NCBI RefSeq assembly: GCF_002207865.1
Contig: NZ_BDQM01000008.1
Coordinates: forward strand, 80,245 to 144,244
Source of the DNA: Colwellia marinimaniae
GTDB lineage: Bacteria; Pseudomonadota; Gammaproteobacteria; Enterobacterales; Alteromonadaceae
DNA: 64,000 nt
Direction of reading: 5' to 3'
Shown: piece after piece, positions 58,400-64,000 of the stretch
How the letters are laid out: each line of letters begins with the position of its first letter
Numbering within the stretch: the stretch's first letter is position 1
The notes under the pieces: generated by a model
The model's input: only the letters and a program-made list of their open reading frames with translations
Databases searched by the model: none
What the model was told of the DNA's origin: nothing
Made by a program: the position numbers and the translations under genes

Positions 58400-60094
58400 A
58401 TGCATAAAAGCGCAGTCGTTATTTTCCTAAGTCTATTTTTACTCAGTTCCGTTTTATCAGGTTGTGGTGGCTCTGATGCAGTAGAAACAGTCACGCCAAC
58501 GCCACCTACTCCAACAGAGCCCGTACTTGACCACAGTGGTTTGACACCATTTAATATCGACGTTATTGATAAGTCTGAATACTTATCTGGTGGCGAAGCG
58601 ACAACTTTTGTCAGTAATAAAAATGCTTTTAGCAGAAAGCCAGCCGCGATTATTGGTGACTTTCAATTAGACGGATTTTTTACTCAAGGTGATCACCTCT
58701 TTCGTACCCCTGATGATGACATTGGGCCTATTTTAAGTACAGGTAGTTGTCAAGGTTGTCATTTAAATGATGGTCGTGGCGTAGTCCCCGGAACACCTAC
58801 TACACCGATGAGCAGTATGTTGGTTAAATTAGCCAATGGTAAAGGTGAAGCTGATCCCATTTATGGCGATCAAATTCAACCGTTTTCCATCCATGGTTTT
58901 ATCGATGGTAATGCATTAAGCGCAGGTTTTTCTAAACATGATGGTTCTGTCAGCGGTGTCCAGCTTTATGGTGAAGCCTTTCCCTTTATCGTTTTTGAAA
59001 CAATCACTGGTTCATATCCAGATGGTAGTGCTTATGCATTACGTAACCCAGTTTATAAAGTGCGTGATTTAAGTTACGGCGCTTTTATGGAAGATATACG
59101 TTTTTCTGCGCGTGTAGCTCCGCAAGCATTTGGTGTTGGTTTACTTGATGCTATTCCACAAGAAAATTTACTTGCCCTTGTGGATGAAAACGATGCTAAT
59201 GGTGATGGCATTTCTGGTCGCGCTTCTATGGTGACTAATGTTTTCGCGACTAAAGGTAATGATGAAAAGGTCATTGGCCGTTTTGCCTACAAAGCGCAAA
59301 ACCCGACAGTGTTACAACAAGTCGCCGGCGCTTATAACGGTGATATGGGGGTTTCTACTAGTATCATTGCTAGTGAGCCGTGTTTAGACACACAACTTGC
59401 TTGTTTGCTTGCCGCTGAACAAGAAAATAAAACCGGTGATGAGGTTGATTTGGGTGATCATTCACTTGCCTTAGTTGAATTCTACAACCGTGTTTTAGCC
59501 GTTCCTGCCCGCCGTGGTTATGATAAAGATAGCGATATTTGGACTGAGGAAGTGACTGCTGGCCGCAAACTGTTTTTACAAGCAAATTGTAGTGGCTGTC
59601 ATACGCCGCGTCATGTTACTGGTGATGCTAAAGGCAGCGAATTAGGAGAGTTAAGCTTAGGAGGCTTAACCGCTAATACCGATAGTCAGCATGCTCAAAG
59701 TATTGCGGTACTGTCAAATCAGACCATTTACCCTTATACCGATTTATTACTGCATGACATGGGTGGCAGCTGTGTCGTAACTCGCGAAACAACGGATGGT
59801 TTATCTTGTTCAACAGGCGCAGAGTGTTTATATGTGCAGCGCTGTGAGGGTTTAGCAGATGGCGTTATTCAAGGCGATGCCAGCGGCACTGAATGGAAAA
59901 CGCCGGCGTTATGGGGTTTAGGTTTAGTGCAAACGGTAAATAAAGATGCAAGTTTTTTACATGATGGCCGTGCGCGCACTATTGAAGAAGCGGTGTTATG
60001 GCATGACGGTGAAGCAAAAGACTCTAAAGAAACCTTTATGAATTACAGCAAAGCTGAGCGTGAACAGCTACTCGCTTTTCTTCAATCGTTATAA
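58400..60094 (+). CDS. di-haem oxidoreductase family (DUF1111) lipoprotein
   Basis: 564 residues. Lipobox LSGC (Cys22), Thr/Pro-rich linker, then CQGCH (117-121) and a second haem motif CSGCH near residue 397. Other family landmarks: IRFSARVAPQAFGVGLLDAI, DANGDGISGR and FLHDGRARTIEEAVLWHDGEA at the end. Related to the thiol oxidoreductase-like c-type cytochromes found with imelysins; likely reduces or oxidises iron or a ligand at the cell envelope. Second gene of the iron operon. Confidence 0.88.
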   Translation: MHKSAVVIFLSLFLLSSVLSGCGGSDAVETVTPTPPTPTEPVLDHSGLTPFNIDVIDKSEYLSGGEATTFVSNKNAFSRKPAAIIGDFQLDGFFTQGDHLFRTPDDDIGPILSTGSCQGCHLNDGRGVVPGTPTTPMSSMLVKLANGKGEADPIYGDQIQPFSIHGFIDGNALSAGFSKHDGSVSGVQLYGEAFPFIVFETITGSYPDGSAYALRNPVYKVRDLSYGAFMEDIRFSARVAPQAFGVGLLDAIPQENLLALVDENDANGDGISGRASMVTNVFATKGNDEKVIGRFAYKAQNPTVLQQVAGAYNGDMGVSTSIIASEPCLDTQLACLLAAEQENKTGDEVDLGDHSLALVEFYNRVLAVPARRGYDKDSDIWTEEVTAGRKLFLQANCSGCHTPRHVTGDAKGSELGELSLGGLTANTDSQHAQSIAVLSNQTIYPYTDLLLHDMGGSCVVTRETTDGLSCSTGAECLYVQRCEGLADGVIQGDASGTEWKTPALWGLGLVQTVNKDASFLHDGRARTIEEAVLWHDGEAKDSKETFMNYSKAEREQLLAFLQSL

Positions 60095-60109
60095 AGGCGG
60101 CACTGTAGT

Positions 60110-61612
60110 TTGAATAAGATACAGAATAAAAAATATCTGGCTGTTAGCTTTTTGTTTATTAGTTTGTTGGCCAGCTTATCTGCTTGTGATAGCAGTGGCA
60201 GCGAATCAGCAGGGCTTCAGTTGCAAAATAGGCCAGTAGAGGTACCTGCCTTTGATCTCAGCGAGCAGCAACCCGCTGGTGGCATTACCCATAAACGTTT
60301 GTATGCCAGTTACCTTTATCCGGGTGAAAAGCTTAGTAGTAAACAAAAACTCGATTTCTGGACTGGCTTTTCTTTTTTCCGTGACCCTTGGGTGGCAGCG
60401 CCCAGTGCTACGGCTAATCGTGATGGTTTAGGACCATTATTTAATACTCGCTCTTGTATTGCTTGTCATACTGCTGGCTCACGCGCCAAAATCGATGAAG
60501 AAGGTCATATTTTACCTTTGTCATTAGTGGTGCGTTTAGGCAGTAAAGATGCAAGCATAACTACGGTTGATCCTATCTATGGTGGTCAAATTCAACCTCG
60601 GGCAATCAGCTACCGTTTGACAGATGCAGCGCTAGTAAAAAAATCACCTTACACCAACAACGTTGGTGAAGCTTGGTTAGATAAACGTTATGACAAAATA
60701 CCGGGCAGCTTTGTTGATGGTGAGTCTTATGAATTACTTAAACCGAGTTATCAACTAACAAAGTTAGCTTATGGCGAGCTTGCTGCGCATATCGGTTTGT
60801 CGGTTAGGCTGGCGCCTAATATTTTTGGCATGGGTTTACTCAATGCCATTAACACTGCCGATCTACTTAGCCAAGAAGATATCAATGATAGTGATGGCAA
60901 TGGTATTTCGGCAAAATATAACCGTGTGCCAAATGTTATCACTGGCACCATAGAAGTGGGGCGTTTTGGTTTTAAAGCCAAGCAACCTAATTTGCATCAG
61001 CAAGTTGCCGCCGCCTTTCGCGATGACATAGGTATTACTAATAGTAGCTTCCCCGATGAAAGCTGTACTAATACGCAAATGGCTTGTAATCATGCTGCTG
61101 AGTATGGCGGCCATAGTTTAGCTGATTTAGAAATACCGGATAATCGCCTCGACTATACCGTCACCTTTAATGAATTACTCGGTGTGCCTCCTGCTAGAAA
61201 TCTAAAAAGTCAAACAGTGCAAGCAGGTAGAAAACTATTCTATCAACTGCAATGCCAGCAATGCCATAGACCAAGTTATGTCACCGATGCTGAATATCCA
61301 GTGCCCGCGCTCGCCAAGCAAACCATTTGGCCTTACACAGATTTAGCCCTACATGATATGGGTGAAGGTTTAGCTGACGGGGTTTATGAGTTTAATGCCA
61401 ATGGTCGAGAGTGGCGCACCGCGCCCTTGTGGGGCATAGGCTTGCAGCAATATACAACCGGACAGCAGCGTTTTTTACATGATGGTAGAGCGCGCACGAT
61501 TAGCGAAGCTATTTTATGGCATGGCGGTGAAGCAGAGCCTGCCAAACAAGCTTATGTCGCACTAAACAAACAACAACGAGATGCCTTAGTGAAATTTGTA
61601 AAGGCAATCTAG
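60110..61612 (+). CDS. di-haem oxidoreductase family (DUF1111), second copy
   Basis: 500 residues from a TTG start (60110), chosen because it precedes the signal peptide directly and AAAGGCGG lies upstream; no ATG fits. Lipobox LSAC (Cys27). Haem motifs CIACH (near 119) and CQQCH (near 381), SVRLAPNIFGMGLLNAI and FLHDGRARTISEAILWHGGEA. A paralogue of the preceding gene, 15 bp away, so likely one complex. Confidence 0.87.
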   Translation: MNKIQNKKYLAVSFLFISLLASLSACDSSGSESAGLQLQNRPVEVPAFDLSEQQPAGGITHKRLYASYLYPGEKLSSKQKLDFWTGFSFFRDPWVAAPSATANRDGLGPLFNTRSCIACHTAGSRAKIDEEGHILPLSLVVRLGSKDASITTVDPIYGGQIQPRAISYRLTDAALVKKSPYTNNVGEAWLDKRYDKIPGSFVDGESYELLKPSYQLTKLAYGELAAHIGLSVRLAPNIFGMGLLNAINTADLLSQEDINDSDGNGISAKYNRVPNVITGTIEVGRFGFKAKQPNLHQQVAAAFRDDIGITNSSFPDESCTNTQMACNHAAEYGGHSLADLEIPDNRLDYTVTFNELLGVPPARNLKSQTVQAGRKLFYQLQCQQCHRPSYVTDAEYPVPALAKQTIWPYTDLALHDMGEGLADGVYEFNANGREWRTAPLWGIGLQQYTTGQQRFLHDGRARTISEAILWHGGEAEPAKQAYVALNKQQRDALVKFVKAI

Positions 61613-61621
61613 GACAATTCA

Positions 61622-62812
61622 ATGGACGTTAACCAGACAATGATAAAAACTAATATGAAATTTTTAACGAAAACACCAACTCGACTACTCACTTGCTTGC
61701 TAGTTACGGCCGTATTAACCGCTTGTGGTGGCTCTGAAACAATAATAGATGCTATTGATCCTGAGCCGACAACACCAGGCACCACTATCGAAGATGAGTT
61801 TGGCTTGTGGCTAACTGATTTAGCCAATAATCATGTTTTGCCAAGTTATCAAAACTTGCAAGCTAGCTCAGCTTCGCTTAGCAGCCAAACTACTGAATTT
61901 TGTGCAAAAGCAAGCAATAACAATGACGATCTAGTAGTACTACAGCAATCATGGCGTGCAGTAGTAGCAAGTTGGCAAACCATTGCCTGGTTAAAAGTAG
62001 GCCCGATTATGAATGATAATCGCATTTTTAGACTGCATTACTGGCCAGATAGTAAAGACAATGTCGGTCGCGGTGTGACTAATTTACTTGCTAGTAGTGA
62101 AGATGTTAACGAAGCTTTTATTGCCAAGCAACGTGTTGGTAGCCAAGGTTTACCCGCACTAGAGCTGTTATTATTTCCCGAAGCTAATCAAGATAGCTTG
62201 CTTAACGCCAATGATAAAGACAAGCGTTGCCAGGTGTTAACGGCGATAAGCGCTAATGTTGCCACTATCAGTGAGGTAGTAAATAGTAAATGGCAAATAG
62301 CTGGCGGTAATTATCATGGACAACTTACTCAAGGTACAGGTGATTTTAGCAGTAAAAAGGATGCCGTTGAAGAGTTAGTGACTAACTGGCTTGAGCAAAT
62401 TGAACGCGTTAAAGACGAAAAAATGTTAGTGCCTTTGTCGGTTGCCAGTCCAGGCATTCCAACCATTGCCGAGCATGTATTTAGTGATGAATCAGTTCGT
62501 AGTATTCAAAAAAATATTGCCACCTTCAAAGTTATCTATAGTGCCGGTGGCGGTCATGGTTTTGATAACATCTTAATTGATCATTTAAGCCAACAAAATA
62601 TCGCTACTGAAATGTTAACAGCAATAGATAACGCCATCGTTTCAGCGGATGCATTAACGGGCAGTTATGAAGACTTATTAAAAACCGATGAAGGTCGTGC
62701 GCAAATAACCGCGGCTATTGATGCCTTGCGAGCGATTAGAGATGTGCTGACCGTCGACTTTGTCCAAGCCACTGATATTAATATTGGTTTTAATTCAAAT
62801 GACGGCGATTAG
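61622..62812 (+). CDS. imelysin-family lipoprotein, second type
   Basis: 396 residues. Start at 61622 has AGGA in front; a later ATG at 61655 also works. Lipobox LTAC then GG. Imelysin fold: SWRAVVASWQTIAWLKVGPI, HYWPDSKDNVGRG, and GLPALELLLF in place of the GxHxxE motif, so the metal-type His is missing. Ends with the helical repeat typical of the family. It closes the imelysin - di-haem - di-haem - imelysin set, just before the receptor. Confidence 0.85.
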   Translation: MDVNQTMIKTNMKFLTKTPTRLLTCLLVTAVLTACGGSETIIDAIDPEPTTPGTTIEDEFGLWLTDLANNHVLPSYQNLQASSASLSSQTTEFCAKASNNNDDLVVLQQSWRAVVASWQTIAWLKVGPIMNDNRIFRLHYWPDSKDNVGRGVTNLLASSEDVNEAFIAKQRVGSQGLPALELLLFPEANQDSLLNANDKDKRCQVLTAISANVATISEVVNSKWQIAGGNYHGQLTQGTGDFSSKKDAVEELVTNWLEQIERVKDEKMLVPLSVASPGIPTIAEHVFSDESVRSIQKNIATFKVIYSAGGGHGFDNILIDHLSQQNIATEMLTAIDNAIVSADALTGSYEDLLKTDEGRAQITAAIDALRAIRDVLTVDFVQATDINIGFNSNDGD

Positions 62813-62822
62813 AGGTAAAGAA

Positions 62823-63941
62823 ATGACAAACTTAGTAGTAGAAAAATCACCTGTAGCGCTAGCACTGACTTTAGCTTTCACCTTAACATTAGCTAGTCAA
62901 CATAGTGTTGCTGCAGACGAGCCAAGCCTAAATGGCGATGAGCAATCATCAATAGTGGCATCAGTTAAGTTATCAGCAGGCTCATCAATAAGCAGACCAA
63001 CAAGCAAACAAGTAGAAGTTATCAGTATTTTTGGTAGTCATAACCAACTGCAAACGGCAACCGGCTCTGCCGTGGTCATCGGTGCAGCTCAGTTAGAATT
63101 ATTTGAATTTGATGATATTCACCGAGTATTGCAAGGTGTGCCCGGTGTTTATATTCGCGAAGAAGACGGCTATGGTTTACGCCCTAATATTGGTCTGCGC
63201 GGCGCGACTTCAGAGCGCAGTAGTAAAATTGCTTTGATGGAAGATGGTATTTTAATTGCGCCAGCACCTTATGCGGCACCGGCTGCTTATTATTTTCCTA
63301 TGATGTCACGCATGATACAGGTCGAAATTTTTAAAGGGCCATCGGCCATTCAATATGGACCTAATACGGTTGGTGGTGCCATTAATATGGTCTCCCGCGG
63401 TATTACTGAAAACTCAGTAGAGCAGGGTGGCGAAGGCATGTTTGACTTAGCATACGGTCAAGATAACTATCAAAAAGCCCATGGTTATTTTTCGACAAAT
63501 ATCGCCAGTGACAATGCCTTAACCGGTAAAGGGAAAATTGGCGTACTAGTTGAGGGTATTCATTTGGGCTCTGATGGTTTTAAAACATTGACCGATGGCC
63601 AAGGCAATTCACTCGATACTGGTTTTGAAAAAAACGAAGTAATAATGAAGCTTAACTATGTACCACTTTCATCGGGTAATGGCTCGGCTAGTAACCAGTT
63701 CTTCCAATTTAAAATGGGCTATGGTGAAGAAACTTCCAATGAAACTTACCTAGGCTTAACCGATGAAGATTTTGCTGCAAATGGCAAAGTACGTTATCTG
63801 GCCAGTCAAAAAGATAAAATGGATTGGGAACACTACCAATTTCAGTTGTCACATTATATTGAGTTAAGCGATGAGTTTAGCTTATTCAGTCAGGCCTATC
63901 ATAGAGAGTTTGATCGTGATTGGGTGATCTTCCCCCGATAA
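62823..63941 (+). pseudogene. TonB-dependent receptor (FecA-like), cut by an IS element
   Basis: I choose ATG 62823 (MTNLVVEKS...) after an AGAGG site. Signal peptide, TonB-box region VEVISIFGS, plug with VLQGVPGVYIREEDGYGLRP, LRGATSERSSKIALMEDG and IEVFKGP-like VEIFKGPSAIQYG, then barrel strands. The native reading ends near 63924 and a stop at 63941 lies inside an IS end, after only about 367-372 residues of an expected 700 or so. FecA-like receptors import ferric siderophores or citrate; here it completes the iron operon but is broken. Confidence 0.82.
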
Positions 63942-64000
63942 AACGGACACATTTTTTTTCACGCTGCTATTGCTTCATATTCTATCGGTGAGCAATAATT
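63925..64000 (-). mobile_element. right end of an IS3-family element
   Basis: The + strand from TGATCTTCCCCCGATAAAAC is an IS3-like terminus (TG start). The minus strand encodes NYCSPIEYEAIAA and stop at 63959-63961, the usual C-terminus of an IS3-group OrfB transposase. The rest lies outside the window. Confidence 0.75.
63959..64000 (-). CDS. IS3-family transposase OrfB, C-terminal end
   Basis: Only 14 codons are visible (minus strand), ending in CSPIEYEAIAA. Partial by the window edge. Confidence 0.65.
   Translation of the reverse strand, partial: NYCSPIEYEAIAA

Overview
The window reads as chromosomal DNA of a marine gammaproteobacterium of the Alteromonadales, most like Colwellia or a close relative. 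Supporting points are the AT-rich composition, the arrangement pabA - (HDOD gene) - astC/argD - astA - astD - astE, the ExbB/ExbD/AgmX-type envelope cluster, a GlyGly-CTERM tail, MipA/DUF3019 genes and abundant short palindromic intergenic repeats. The assignment rests on remembered gene content and was not searched.

Layout. 1-7.8 kb (+): an envelope cluster of TPR lipoproteins, one TolQ/ExbB-type proton channel, two ExbD/TolR proteins and a TonB-like AgmX/PglI protein. 7.9-9.1 kb (-): speD and an OsmC protein, then a 269-bp MITE-like element. 9.5-17.3 kb (-): a small unknown gene, the arginine succinyltransferase (AST) catabolic genes, an HDOD gene and pabA. 17.5-18.7 kb (-): a porin with a perfect FNR-type box upstream. 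19.0-21.2 kb (+): a frameshifted glutaredoxin remnant, then glnK-amtB behind an NtrC site and a sigma-54 promoter. 21.5-26.5 kb: a secreted cyclophilin with a sorting tail, a small outer-membrane protein, a decayed cytochrome gene split by a MITE with a 9-bp target duplication, a TPR-GGDEF protein and a small unknown gene. 26.7-40.3 kb (-): signalling, with two two-component pairs, two spondin-domain proteins, and a giant hybrid kinase with CheR, CheB and a REC-kinase. 40.5-44.2 kb (-): DUF3019, MipA/OmpV and a TonB-dependent receptor. 44.4-45.6 kb (+): glutaryl-CoA dehydrogenase.

45.8-54.2 kb is the accessory region. It holds two overlapping P-loop ATPase genes (one with winged helix and TPR) behind a four-copy operator-like repeat, then an array of whole and broken copies of a RAYT/Y1-type transposase gene with a leucine-rich lipoprotein gene trapped between two 288-bp direct repeats.

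54.3-64 kb: an S46 dipeptidyl-peptidase (-), then a Fur-box-headed iron operon (+) of imelysin, two di-haem oxidoreductases, a second imelysin and a FecA-like receptor. The receptor gene is cut by an IS3-family element that runs off the right end of the window.

The best candidate for something undescribed is the paired ATPase locus with its repeat operator. The trapped lipoprotein in the transposase array and the envelope energy-transduction cluster come next. All functional statements are from sequence reading and family knowledge; no search was run.
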